The notes: a model not told the origin generated them from the letters alone. A stretch of 64,000 nucleotides of DNA from Euglena gracilis (GCA_039621445.1 CP154954.1:39207816-39271815), one strand, 5' to 3'. Numbered from the stretch's first letter, positions 21,744-31,880 are shown. A program made the numbers and translations.

Positions 21744-22590
21744 AGGGGCTGCGGCCTGAGGGTAGGGGACGAGAGTGGCGACTCTCTGCAGACACAACCG
21801 AAACAACTAGACAAAACAAGGGAACCAGGTCCAGAGCCGCAGCGGTCATACACACTGGTTAAGGGAGGTAAGAAAAAACCTCAAAAGAAAAACATCCTGA
21901 CAAAAAAACGACTCCACAGCCCAGAACCGAAAAGGGAACAGGTCAGCTGCAGGTTCGGCAGAGCGGCTTCACGGTGGGTGTCTGAAAACTACCACGTGAA
22001 GGAAGATAAAATGACGGAAATTCTCTCACACTTCGGGGTCCAGCCCCTGCTGGATGCCATAGAAAAGAAAAAAAACAAAAGATTCTCGCAATGGTGGCAT
22101 CGGGCAGCCCTGAGGGCACAGACGCATTTGAAAAAGACTGGCACGGAAAACTGCTGTGAATGAACTCCCCATTCAGCAAAACTTCACAGGTGGTGAGAAA
22201 AATTCAAACAGACGAGGCCCATGCACTCCTCATGGTACCCAGATGGGTTCACAGAAAATGGTACGGAGAAATCAAAAAACTGGCAGTGATGTCAATGTTC
22301 ATTTCAGCGAAAACAAAACTGTTCGAACAGGGTGACAAGAAAAGCAGGGAAACACCGTGGCCCGTGGAAGTGTTTTTGGTATACGGACACAAAACACGGT
22401 GCAAGTACCTACCAGGTTTCCACAAACATTTCACCCCCCTACACCCGACATCCAAGGTGAGGTTCGGCACAGCCCACGAGTACCCGCCAGTGGAGGACGA
22501 GGTGGAGGGTGGTGAACAAAAAACCGGTTTGGGAACTGAAAAACCACATAAATACATCAGAAAAGTGCAGGAGGCAGCCACAGCGACACC
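21744..22590 (+). pseudogene. DIRS/Dam-like domain of Ty3 pol, left copy
   Basis: Starts directly after the TGA ending Gag and in the same frame. After a basic linker come FGVQPLLDA, NKRFSQWW, then in the -1 frame TDAFEKDWHGKLL, NSPFSKTSQVVRKI and ALLMVPRWVHRKWY. The right arm preserves DAFATEKNKRF and WMNFPFS, giving the DAFAT..N..F / DAF..DW / N-P-F / VP.W pattern of the DIRS/Dam-like domain. The usual NPPY is NFPF (right) or NSPF (left), which weakens the case for catalysis. A TGA at about 22157-22159 replaces the Trp codon before MN; a TAA near 22592 separates it from the next domain. The -1 frame change at about 22090 is shared by both arms. Confidence 0.65.
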
Positions 22591-22599
22591 ATAACAGGC

Positions 22600-23527
22600 C
22601 ACAGCAGAAAAACTGAAACCGAAAATGCTGGACATGTTCTGTGGAACAAAGTCAGTCAGCAAGGTGTATGAAGAAATGGGTTTCGAGGTGGTGACAGTGG
22701 ATTCAGACCCCAGGTGGAAAGCGGATTACCAGGTGGACGTACTGTACTGGGACTTCAGGAAACATTTCAAACCTGGTGACTTTCACACGGTGGTGTGTGG
22801 GGTTCCCTGCACAGAATTCAGCATTGCCCTGACGACAAGACCCAGAAACCTGGAAAAAGGAGACAGCCTTGCAAAGAGAGCCCTGGAAATTGTGGAATTT
22901 CTGCAGCCGCAAAAATGGTGGTTGGAAAACCCAAGGTACGGATACCTGAGAAAACGAGATGACACGAAACCGTACCCGTACATTGACGTGGATTACTGTC
23001 AATACACTGACTGGGGTTACAAAAAACCAACACGAATCTGGGGCAGCCCTGACATCCTGCAGGTACCAGCTAAACGGTGTGACGGAAAAACCTGCAAAAA
23101 CCTGGACCCGAACGGTGGTGGTCACCTGGTGAAACTCAGCAACAAAAACAACATCCCAGCCTTCAAAAAAATTCAGGATCCCAGATCAACTGATTCAGGA
23201 CCTGGCGGGGTTCCACGAACGGCTACGGCAAACCAGCCAAGCCCAGGCCGCGCAGCAACCACCGCTGCAGCGGCCCAGCCCTGCCCAGACTGCACGACAA
23301 AACATGCTCTCACAGCCCAGACCAGAACCCAACAGGTCAACAGCCAAACCCAGATTCAACTGACAAAACAGAACCAGACCAAAACATTCGGCTTCCAAAA
23401 CGACTGTGTGAACCGGTGTCCAAACTCCTGCTGGGGCAGGTCATCAGCAGAAAGAAAGCAAAACAACTCCTCATCGAAGTCCGTGCTGTTTTGCCAGACG
23501 GCAAAAAAATGTTCCTACAGGCCCTGA
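22600..23527 (+). CDS. Cytosine-C5 DNA methyltransferase-like domain of Ty3 pol, left copy
   Basis: The frame from 22625 shows C5-methyltransferase motifs: I, LDMFCGTK (residues 2-9, cofactor binding); IV, GVPCTEFS with the catalytic Cys at 62; VI, LENP with Glu 101; and DVDYCQYTDWGYKKPTRIWG (121-140), typical of the small viral and phage-like branch of the family. It would transfer a methyl group from S-adenosylmethionine to cytosine in DNA. At about 200 residues of core it lacks the large target-recognition and chromatin-reading parts of host enzymes. A proline/glutamine-rich linker (about 23200-23390) leads to the protease, which is in the -1 frame. It sits between a Dam-like domain and the protease, an order I do not know from standard Ty3 elements. 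Key residues are intact although flanking pol is broken. Confidence 0.82.
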
Positions 23528-23961
23528 TTGACACGGGAGCACAGGCAAACCTGGTGGAAAAGAACCTGATTCCCCAACAAAACTTCAGACGTTCACAAAA
23601 ACCCCTGGCACTGATCACAGCGGACGGAACAAGGATGGAAGAAGGACTACACGAAGTCACACTGGAACTGCAGTTTTCATCAAGGGTGCACAACACGGAC
23701 AGGACAAGGGAGTGGTCCACCATTGGAACTTTCCATGATGCCGACATCCAAGTGGATGCCATCCTCGGGTATCCGTGGATGGAACAACGCCAACTGGGGG
23801 TTTTCTCACACCTACAATCACTAGCCCTCATAGGTGAACCACTGCGGCTGCTGTCCAGTTGGCACCAGCTGAAGGAACAAAAACACAGGGAACGGAAAAT
23901 ACACCAAATTCAGAAAAACATTTCGGCAGTGCGGGCAATGAATTTGCAGATTCCTGCTTAA
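23398..23961 (+). CDS. Retroelement aspartic protease, left copy
   Basis: The frame enters at about 23380 in the -1 phase relative to the methyltransferase, and no ATG marks its start. ALIDTGAQANLV is the catalytic DTGA loop. The DAILGYPWM block about 80 residues later is the ILG motif near the end of the fold. It would process the Gag and Gag-Pol precursors as a dimer. The frame ends IPA-TAA at 23959-23961 in both arms, yet the same frame continues directly into the RT N-terminal region. Confidence 0.8.
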   Translation, partial: KRLCEPVSKLLLGQVISRKKAKQLLIEVRAVLPDGKKMFLQALIDTGAQANLVEKNLIPQQNFRRSQKPLALITADGTRMEEGLHEVTLELQFSSRVHNTDRTREWSTIGTFHDADIQVDAILGYPWMEQRQLGVFSHLQSLALIGEPLRLLSSWHQLKEQKHRERKIHQIQKNISAVRAMNLQIPA

Positions 23962-24990
23962 GAGGGCCAGGACGAGGAAAGACTGTTCGAAGACGAAACA
24001 ACACTGGAAACACTGGCGAAAGAACTTCAGAAATTGGCAAAGAAATATGACAGGGTACACGGTGTTGTGGTGCTGCCAGAAGGACATGAAACACAAGGTG
24101 AAAAGGTGGCTGATCTGGTGAAAAAACTGCGGCAGGACTATGAAGGAGTGGTCTTGCAAGACAAAATCTACCCAGACCCCCCAGAACGCGGACCACTGGG
24201 ATTTGGAAAGATTGAGCTGAAACCTGGAACAGTGGCAAAAAAGCAAAGACCCATCCACATGACAGGAGAACGCACTCATCGACATGGTGGACGAATTGGT
24301 TAGGGACCTGAAAGTGGAAGACGGGATGAGTGACTGGTCCAGCCCCACGTTTGTGGTGGCAAAAAAGGTGGAAAATGGAAAGGGGTGGTGGATTTCAGAG
24401 CACTGAACGAGGCAACAATCACAGATGCCCATCCCCTGCCTGGGATAGAAGACATCCTAGTTCAACAAGGACAACGGGCCATGTACAGTGTACTGGACCT
24501 CAAAGACGCGTTCCATCAGGTGCCACTGAGAACAGAGTCCAGACCCTACACCTGCTGCAGCACACCTAAGGGAACAAAACAGTGGAGAGTGGTGGTCATG
24601 GGAATGAAAAACGGTGTACCGATTTTCCAAAGGGTGATCGAGTACAGCCTGGAGGAGGTACAGGACATTGCAAACCCCTACGTGGACGACATAATCGTAG
24701 GAACCGTATGGCAGGGGTCAGAACACAAATCCCTCGAACAACACGACAGGGACATCAGAAGGGTGATGGAGGCACTGGAAAAACAGTAACACCGTGGCAG
24801 ACATCAAGAAATGCAAATTTTTCGTGAAAGAGGTTGAACTCTGTGGACATGTGCTGGGTGGTTGACAACGAAAACCAGCACCTGGGAAACTGATGGCCTT
24901 GGAAAAATGAAAGGAACCAAAAACGGTCACAGCCCTACGGGCATTCCTGGGATTCACAAACTATTATGCCTCATACACTCCAGGGTACGC
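23962..24990 (+). pseudogene. Ty3 reverse transcriptase, left copy
   Basis: Linker and N-terminal RT at 23962-24303, then palm at 24385-24789 with VDFRALNEATITDAHPLPGI, motif A YSVLDLKDAFHQ, motif B-like MGMKNGVPIFQRV and motif C YVDDI. Thumb and connection follow in other frames: DIKKCKFFVKEVELCGHVLG at about 24800-24860 and LRAFLGFTNYYASYTPGYAE at about 24940-25000. The frame change near 24272 and the TAA after EALEKQ (about 24787) are shared by the two arms; another near 24365 is private to this copy. The enzyme is non-functional here. Confidence 0.85.
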
Positions 24991-24994
24991 GGAA

Positions 24995-25969
24995 TTGGCT
25001 GCAGGCCTGATGGAGAAACTGAAAGTGAAAAAGGGACAGGGAAAGAAAGGAAGCCTGACACCTGTGTTTTTCGGTGAAAAGGAACGAACAGCTTTTCAGA
25101 CCATCAAACATAAACTGCTCAGAAGCCCGAAACTGCAAACGGTGAACCCAGACAAACCGTTCATACTCAGGGTGGTTGCAAGTGGCAGAGCCGTAGGTGC
25201 GGCTCTGGAACAATTTGCGGAGGACACTGCAGAAAAACCAGACCCAAAAACTGCCATGACCAAAAAAACAGTACCCGTAGCTTTCTGTTCACGAAAGCTG
25301 ACACCTGGGCAGGTTCGCTCGTGGTCTCCTAGGGAGAAGGAGACCTACGCAGGGATCCTGGCCCTGCAAAAATGGGCTTCCTGGATAGGAATGCAACCGG
25401 TACTGGTGTTGACGGACCACAAGTGCATTGAGGCATGGGCAACGGAGGTTCTGGACACCTCCAGTGGACCAGCTGTACGTAGGGCTAGGTGGCACGAACT
25501 GCTTTCGCGGTTCGACATAACCGTAGCATACGTACCTGGCAAAGACAACACGGTCGCCGATGCCTTGAGTAGGTGGGCCTACCCCGCCACACAGGCATTC
25601 GCCGACGTGAGTATCCACGGGAGTGAGGAGGACGACCGACTCATGAAAGAAATCATCAAACAGGAGGAAAAGGAACAGAAAACTTGTATGGTGATCAACG
25701 TGGCAGACCTGGCACAGGCACAAAAACAACTTCAAAAACCCGTCACTGTGGCCGTCACAACAAGGGGGGGAACCAAAACGGGTGAAGATTCGCCCACAGT
25801 GCCTGGTTCAACGGAAAACGGTGACACACCTCAAAAAATTTCAAAAACACCACAAAAACCTGCAAAAACGTCAAAGAAGTGGGTTGTGAAGGAAGCGACT
25901 GTGGTGGAACCAAGTAAAAAACTGCAGACGCAACCCCAAGGGAGACCACAGATGAGGCAGGAAACCTGA
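24995..25969 (+). CDS. Ty3 RNase H, left copy
   Basis: A 324-residue open frame. It begins in the RT connection (GLMEKLKVKK), then gives the RNase H domain: LRVVASGRAVGAALEQ at the first catalytic strand (the usual TDAS aspartate is replaced), AFCSRKLTPGQ, SPREKETYA (Glu), VLVLTDHKCIEAW (Asp) and GKDNTVADALSRW (final Asp). The loss of the first aspartate is shared with the other arm. About 100 residues of lysine/threonine/proline-rich spacer follow towards the integrase. Confidence 0.85.
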   Translation: MAAGLMEKLKVKKGQGKKGSLTPVFFGEKERTAFQTIKHKLLRSPKLQTVNPDKPFILRVVASGRAVGAALEQFAEDTAEKPDPKTAMTKKTVPVAFCSRKLTPGQVRSWSPREKETYAGILALQKWASWIGMQPVLVLTDHKCIEAWATEVLDTSSGPAVRRARWHELLSRFDITVAYVPGKDNTVADALSRWAYPATQAFADVSIHGSEEDDRLMKEIIKQEEKEQKTCMVINVADLAQAQKQLQKPVTVAVTTRGGTKTGEDSPTVPGSTENGDTPQKISKTPQKPAKTSKKWVVKEATVVEPSKKLQTQPQGRPQMRQET

Positions 25970-26076
25970 TCCGACCAGACAAACCAAAAAACAAAACCCC
26001 AGAAAATCCAAACACGGCCGAGGGACCATCCACTGAGGAATACCCACCAAGGCGAAGACCCCTGGAAGAGGACCCT

Positions 26077-27000
26077 GTGGAACCCCTAACAACAAACGAC
26101 TCAACAAAACAACAGGACGCGCAAGGTGTGTCATCCTCAACGGGGACACCCGTTGGACCTCCATCAAGCGGAGTGCACGCCCCGGAGCTTCAGCAGGGGG
26201 AACCGAAAGGGGTGATGGACAGGGAAGGGAAGAACGAGTACGAAAGTTGCCCAAAGTGGGGAACTGTGCTCAAGGACCTGAAGGAAACGGGGTTCAAAAA
26301 CTGGCCTGACGGGTACCGATTCGACAACGGCAGGCTCTTCAAAAACGGTCTCCTGTGTGTACCAAGCGGGTTGACTGTAAACGTAATTCGGGAACATCAC
26401 GAAACAGCCGGGCACCCAGGGTCAGCCCAACTTTGGGACCAGATGGGAAGGTGGTTTGTGTTTGCGGACCACCAGGATGCAAAAAAACTGACAGGCAAAA
26501 TGATGACCATGTGTGAAACCTGCCAAGCAACAGAACCCAGCCACCTACCATGCAAGTGCCCCATTGAACCGACACCGATTCATGCACACCTCATGGACAG
26601 TGTTGCTATCGTTTTGTTCTCTCTACCTGAAACGACCTTTGAAGGGAAAAAATATGACACGTTGGCGTTGTGTGTGGACAGGCTGAGTGGGTGGATGGTT
26701 GCAACCTCCCACCTGGCCAAGGGACTCGCAGCGGAAAAGGTTGGAAAGGAAATGTACAAACGGTGGGGAATTTTTGGGATACCCTCGCTGATGAGCTACT
26801 ACCGGGACTCCCAATTTCCAGCCGCTTGGTGGAAAACCTTGTGCGCTGTACGTATCAGTGTGGCCTACGGGCAGGCATACCACCACCAAGCCAACGGACG
26901 GGCTGAAGTGATGTAGCGGGTCAACAAGTCCTCCGAAAACTGTCAAAACTGGCTGCTGAAAAAGGGGTACCCTGTGTTTAACTCCTACCGAACGCCTTGA
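26077..27000 (+). pseudogene. Ty3 integrase core, left copy
   Basis: The frame 26077-26916 has an N-terminal linker, then the zinc-binding HHCC module (HHETAGHPG ... CETCQ) and the catalytic core. The first acid is in HLMDSVAIV. The second-acid block reads SYYRDSQ here, where the other arm has SSDRGSQ, so this copy is damaged at the second Asp. The Glu block HHQANGRAE is intact. A TAG after RAEVM and following frame changes break the link to the C-terminal part at 27050. Confidence 0.8.
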
Positions 27001-27049
27001 AGGCCCTACACGACGTCCAGGTGAAAAGGGACTGTAACCGTACGAAATT

Positions 27050-27694
27050 GTGTTTGGCAGGCACAGACCGTGGGACGGATTGCCATATCAACCACAAAGG
27101 GAAGCGGAAGTGGCCACAGCGTTCTTGGGAAGGATGAAAAAACAAGACCAGTGGGTGAGCCTGGTCCTGAACGAAAAACAGCGTGAACGGGCTGAAACGA
27201 TGAACAGAAAACGCAGAGAACCACCTGCCTTGGAAATCGGCTCGAAAGTCTGGTATCAACCCGAAAGAAAACCTGGCACCGACAAACTCGAACCGAAGTG
27301 GAAAGGACCTGCGGTGGTGTTGGAACGGGTAGGACAACACTCCTACGAGGTTGAACTACGACGTGGAAACCGACAACCTGCGCACCGTTCACAACTCAAA
27401 CCCCACGTGGACAACCACTACAACAAAACCCCTGCCACCCTCTACTTTTGGTCGGGCAAAGCACAGGAGTTGGCGGTTGGCCCGGACGAATGGGAGGTTG
27501 ACAAAGTGCTGAACCACCGCAGAAAAGACGGAAAACTTCAATTTTTGATTCAGTGGAAAAACTGGGACCCGTCTGACACTCAGTGGGAACCCTTGAACCA
27601 CTTCTTCCTCCTAACCAACAAAGATGTGGTCCAACATTGTAAGAAACGGGACCTGGCTGTGGATGTGAGAGAGTTGCTTGATGGGATGGAGTGA
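27050..27694 (+). CDS. Integrase C-terminus with chromodomain, left copy
   Basis: A 214-residue open frame. The first half continues the integrase and ends in a GPY/F-like module (WKGPAVVLERVGQHSYEV). The C-terminal WEVDKVLNHRRKDGKLQFLI plus QWKNWDPSDTQWEPL is a chromodomain, which would tether the integration complex to marked chromatin and places the element among chromoviruses. The frame ends ELLDGME-TGA at 27692-27694 and is mirrored at 34653-35417. Confidence 0.85.
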   Translation: MFGRHRPWDGLPYQPQREAEVATAFLGRMKKQDQWVSLVLNEKQRERAETMNRKRREPPALEIGSKVWYQPERKPGTDKLEPKWKGPAVVLERVGQHSYEVELRRGNRQPAHRSQLKPHVDNHYNKTPATLYFWSGKAQELAVGPDEWEVDKVLNHRRKDGKLQFLIQWKNWDPSDTQWEPLNHFFLLTNKDVVQHCKKRDLAVDVRELLDGME

Positions 27695-28195
27695 CGCATG
27701 TCGCATACCCCAGCGCTCTGTCACAGATGCCGACACGTCGCCACCCCCAACAACCCCGTCGCCAATCCCAACCCTACCACCCCCACCAACCCCGACAAGC
27801 CCTCTTCACCATCCCCACCATACTACCCCCACCCCTACGTGCCCTTGAGGCCCAACTTCCTTCCCCCCTGTGCCTCCGAACATCAACACCAACGCAAATG
27901 AGGCCACACCCACCACCATACCGCCCCCACCTCCATACCAACCCCCAACGACAACCCTCACCACAACGCCCTCAAGAGCCCCCACAGCCACCCCCACAGC
28001 GGAGCCCCAGCCCGAACCCCCCACAGCCGGAGCCACCGAGCCCTCCGCGGAGGCGGAGACGCTCAGTCTGCTCCAGCCCGGGCAGTTTACGGGGGGTATC
28101 GCTGCCCCTGGACAGCCCCCCAGCAACACCCCCCCGCAGTCCACGAATATCCCCCCTTTGTCGCTGGATCTGGATCGGTGTTCTCGTGGCTGCTC
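27695..28195 (+). other. Proline-rich tract after the left Ty3 element
   Basis: Open frames in two phases (one of 289 codons) are dominated by Pro, Thr and Ser. The first about 80 bp are shared with the other arm and mark the inner palindrome boundary; the rest is unique to the left side. It may be the 3' untranslated region of the Ty3 element, retained here and lost from the right copy. No LTR is recognised. Confidence 0.45.
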
Positions 28196-28197
28196 CG

Positions 28198-30441
28198 CTA
28201 CTCCCCGTAATTCCGTCGGAACGTGTCAGGTTGTTCCTGACATCTCAGTTCTGTTTCCACCTTTGCAAAAAAATTTTCCAGGGAGAGCTTTGTATGTACC
28301 ACCATGAATCTGAATTGCTGTCCTGGGGCCAGGGCTGTGCCTTTTTTCATCATCAGCAGCTGGGATGCTCTGCTGCTGTTCAGGCTAGTGATGAAATCAG
28401 TTCCATCGGCTGTCACAAGGATCCTTTCGTCAGCCCCAAGTGTGGCTGGCACCAGCCCCTTCAAATTCAGGGTGGGTCTGTCTTGGTTCCTTCTTTATTG
28501 TTCTCGAATGCAGTTTCAGCACATCATTTCAGGCATCCATTCAGCGACAAATCCGTATGAATTGTCTGCGAAGGGGTGTTCGAACAGACTGTAGAGCAGT
28601 TTGAAGCGTGCTTCAAACACCCTCCGTGCCCCCAGAGTCAGTTTTCCACGCACCTGGGTTTCTGGTTTTTCAGCTCCTCCTTTATTGCCAGCTGGGTGTC
28701 CCTTCCTACTTTCGGCAGAGACAATTCCAAAATTCCTGACACCTGGTTTTTTATCCCCATTCTTGTCGTCTCTGGAGCTCCAGCCGGCCCGTCTCGTCAA
28801 GGCTTCCCTCCAAAATTGTTGTTTTCCTGTCATCTATGAGGTGTCCTTTCCGGCTGACAATAGGTTCAGGTAAACGGGGAATTTAACAAAAAAACCTGCA
28901 AAATTTCACTGGAGGAGCGGTCTGACAAAGTCTTTTGCCAGGTCTGCACCCACTGGTCCCATCAGCAGCCCAATGGATGGGGCATCCTGTGCTGCAACTG
29001 GGGCGACAACCGATTATTTACCCGCATGAAAAATGGGTGTGTATGTGCTGCCGAGTTGGGGACCTGTGTTTTGTGGTCCTGGGTTTTCTTCTGTCACCCA
29101 TGTGAACAGATCCCGCGTTCGCGGCTGTGTGATCTGGCTAGGTCCCGTGTTTTCCCGTTGCTGAAACTGCTGTTGCATCATGTTTTTGATTTCCAACAAC
29201 AGTTCCCTCTACAGTCGCTGCTGCTGTTCCAGCATTGGGTACGTCGGTTTCGGTCGGTGTTGAAATGGTTGGGAGTCGGCTGAAAGTTCAATTACAGGTT
29301 GGAGTTCGAGGTGATGGGTCTTTGACACGGTGTGGTCCTGTCTGATTGAAAGTTTCTTAAATTCTTCTTGAAAAGTTTGCACCATTACTTTTTTATGTCA
29401 GAGTCCCAACCCACACGTGGCACAGGTTCGCGGGGTCCTCGGGTTCCCTTCCAAAGCTGTCCTTGAGGCACTCAGGTCCCCTCCCTAGGCTGTGTTAGGG
29501 GATATTGGGGCCGTTGGGGTCACTGGCTGTGGTGCTGAGGCTGCTGGGAGTGGGGCTGGGGTCGCTAGCTGGGCCCCATCGCTTCTGCCCAAGCCTCCGG
29601 CTGGGGACCAGATGCCAGCTCCTGCCATGGTGGCTGTGGCTAGGCGGCTTTGCTGCAGGCGGCTTTGCTGCCTTGCTGCAGTAGCTGGCTGGGGTTCTTG
29701 TGTTTGCACCTTCCCGTTTGGCGGTTCGGTTGTCCGTCCGGACACCTGGACCACTGGCCCAGGGGCTGGGGTTTCTGGGATTTTTCCCCGTCCCCTGTTG
29801 GAGCCGGTCGCTGGGACTGCAGAGACTGCTGAGAAAGAATAAAATTGAGGGTTTAAAAACTTTTTTTGTCTTTTGTGCCAGTTCAGTCAATTCAACCTTT
29901 TTTCGGTGGCCTCCCATTTCGTTTGCCACATTTGGTTCCGATTGTGGATTTCGGCAGTCAGCGATCTACACTGCTGCCAAATTCCAAAGTGTTGTGTTTC
30001 TTGCAGTGTTGTTCATGTGATCAGGTCTGTCAGCTGTGCCTCCAACCGTGCCACCTTGTTTACCATCTGTCCCAGTGTGGAAAACAGGTCGATCCACCTG
30101 GCCTGGTCACTGGCTTCCTGCAACCCAGTCTTGAAAACGCCCTTTTTGATTCCCTTCAGTGCCATCCGGAAGGCCTGGGCAAATTCCTCTAGTTTTTGCC
30201 CTAGCCCGGTCGTTTCCTGGTTCAGACGGTCAAATCTTCTTTTGTTGTCATCTTTTGGAGCCAGGTTGTTCAAACGGCTGGTCAAAAGGGTTTGTTGTAA
30301 GGGTTTGTTGTAAGGGGGCTGGGCCGCTAACTCACAGACAGCTTCATTCTTCGCTAGGACAGTTGTGGACCCGTTGCAGTGGATGTGACAATCCCCCAGT
30401 CCCTTGCGAAAATTCACCCGCTGCGGAATGCAGAGAGCCAT
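28198..30441 (-). pseudogene. Gag fragment of a related Ty3 family (spacer)
   Basis: Minus-strand pieces in the order of Gag: 30441-30013 (LGQKLEEF, KKGVFKTGLQEASDQARW, MVNKVARLEAQL), 29929-29495, 29199-29014 (TRDLFTWVTEENPGPQ), 28833-28516 (KLTLGARRVFEARFKLLYSL) and 28464-28198 (SSRASQLLMMKKGTAL, FAKVETELRCQEQ). Each has a clear counterpart in the Gag of the arms, but identity is far lower than between the arms. It is therefore an older or distinct family, truncated before the GKG tail and without pol. Several frameshifts are present. Confidence 0.75.
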
Positions 30442-30447
30442 TCATTA

Positions 30448-30760
30448 TGGCAAACGCGCATACCAAATATGATGCAACATGCCAACAACTGGGCTGGCGG
30501 TTGATGCCATTCGTCATGGACTGCTACGGGGGCATGGGGCAAGAAGCACGTTGCTTGATGGCCACCCTCCTCAAGGCCCTTCTGGGGCAGCGGGGAGGGT
30601 GGCAACGGCGGGCGACAGAAGCAGACACTTCGCAAAGCCTGTCATTCAGACTAATCACAGAAATAACCAGACAGCTCGTTTGGAGCTTGTATTCTTCCAA
30701 AAAAAAAATCACCCTGTCTTCCGCCCACTCACCATATGCTGTCTGGAGGCCTCCGAGGAC
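30448..30760 (+). pseudogene. LINE tail fragment (spacer)
   Basis: The frame reads AHTKYDATCQQLGWRLMPFV, then MDCYGGMGQEARCLMATLLK, and RQLVWSLY, the terminal block of the LINE group seen in both arms. It starts right at the end of the minus-strand Gag fragment. A related hairpin element follows at 30889-30977. Confidence 0.65.
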
Positions 30761-30888
30761 AAAATCTCACCCCTGCCCAAAATATTTTGGAGGTGACCTT
30801 TGCTCATCAACCACTAACCACTGACCTCCGCACCCTGAACAAGTATCACTGAGCACTCTTTTGTACACTACACCCACGGTATAAACAA

Positions 30889-30977
30889 CCCACGACCTGT
30901 GGCGGCACAGGGAGCCACAAGGGGGTTCCTCTTGTGGCGAGGGCCAAAGGAGACGTTTCCCTGGGCCCGGGGCATGG
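30889..30977 (+). repeat. Hairpin-forming element, spacer copy
   Basis: Reads CCTGTGGCGGCACAGGG, then GCCACAAG pairing perfectly with CTTGTGGC across an 8-9 nt loop, then GAGGGCCAAAG and CGTTTCCCTGGGC. Same order as 13941-14040, with compensating differences in the stems. Confidence 0.5.
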
Positions 30978-30979
30978 TT

Positions 30980-31880
30980 TTGTGAAGCTGTGCTACCCAC
31001 CTGGGAACACAAAAAAAGTGATCATTAAAAAAAAGGAAAATCGGGGAATTGGAGACGAAGGCAGAACCTAAATGGGTACATGCATCAGAGCTATCCTTGG
31101 CCAGAAGGAGCCCTTGGAGAGAAGAACCTGTGTGTTGGCCCGAGAAGTGGGTCAACAATTGTCATGTTCGCAGTGCCTGGGATCTGAAGGCACGCAATAC
31201 CCGGCCATTGCGCACCAACCATGCAACCCGGATTAAGCAAATGAACCGAGGGAATTGGACATGCGAACCACCAGTCCAAAAGTTACATTAAAGACCAAAC
31301 GAACCCTGAAGAAAGGGATCACAAACAAAGAACGAATCAGGAACGAATCAGGAACGGCCAAAAAATATATCCTGACCATCCTCTAGGGTACAAGACGGGA
31401 TCAAGAATCCTGGATTAAGTTAGTCACTCTCTCTCTCACCATCACGCGGGAACAGGAATCCTGGATGAAAAAGAAACAGCCGAGTCAGTCCCACAAGGAT
31501 GTCGAACCTGATGCTGAAAAGCCACAAAAACTCCCCCTCTCCGCGATGTACAGTATTCCAACCCTACATGTCAGTCACTCACTCTCACCCTCACCAGGGA
31601 ACAAGAACCAGAGGCAATAAGGAGCCAAAGATGTCCGTAAGTCCAAAAGAGGGACTCCCTCCCTCCCCTAAATGGCCACAAAATTTGTCTTAAGCGGCGT
31701 GGCTGAAGTTGGTTCAACAAGGACTCTGTGTTGACAACGGAAGATGCTCTCCGGCTGCGTTGTACATCATTCTCACCCTGAACTTCCGTTCGGGGTGATC
31801 CTGTGATGCCGCTTTCAAACCACCACGTAAAAACGACTGTCACTGTCGAAAGAAGCGCAAAGGCCTCACACTTCCCAAAA
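30980..31880. other. No recognised gene (spacer)
   Basis: Mixed DNA with a short direct repeat (AACGAATCAGG twice near 31333-31355) and two similar tracts of the form AGTCACTC.CTCTCACC..CAC near 31420 and 31570. Nothing coding was recognised. Confidence 0.4.

Larger units (their letters stand above)
3197..27775. repeat. Left arm of giant inverted repeat (palindrome)
   Basis: The whole arm reappears reverse-complemented at about 34573-57937. Anchors include 3197 with 57937 (AAATGCAGTCGCCGGCAG), 12221 with 48863, 22091 with 40158 and 27694 with 34653. The paired-coordinate sum is about 61.1 kb in the outer part and about 62.2 kb in the inner part; the jump equals the 1086-bp insertion at 12621-13706 that only this arm has. 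The outer boundary is sharp: flanking bases on the two sides are unrelated. The inner boundary falls in the proline-rich tract after the Ty3 element. Differences between arms are scattered substitutions and small indels, not a homopolymer-error pattern. Confidence 0.93.

Noticed and set aside
22600-23210. The C5 methyltransferase as part of a bacterial restriction-modification or phage system
   Set aside because: It is embedded in a polyprotein followed by protease, RT, RNase H, integrase and chromodomain on the same strand, in two copies, and a relative follows a Gag at the right edge. No endonuclease or bacterial context is present.
24787-24789. The TAA after EALEKQ in the RT as a functional end of a shorter RT
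   Set aside because: Thumb and connection motifs continue in another frame directly downstream, so this is a frameshift lesion that predates the duplication (it is in both arms).
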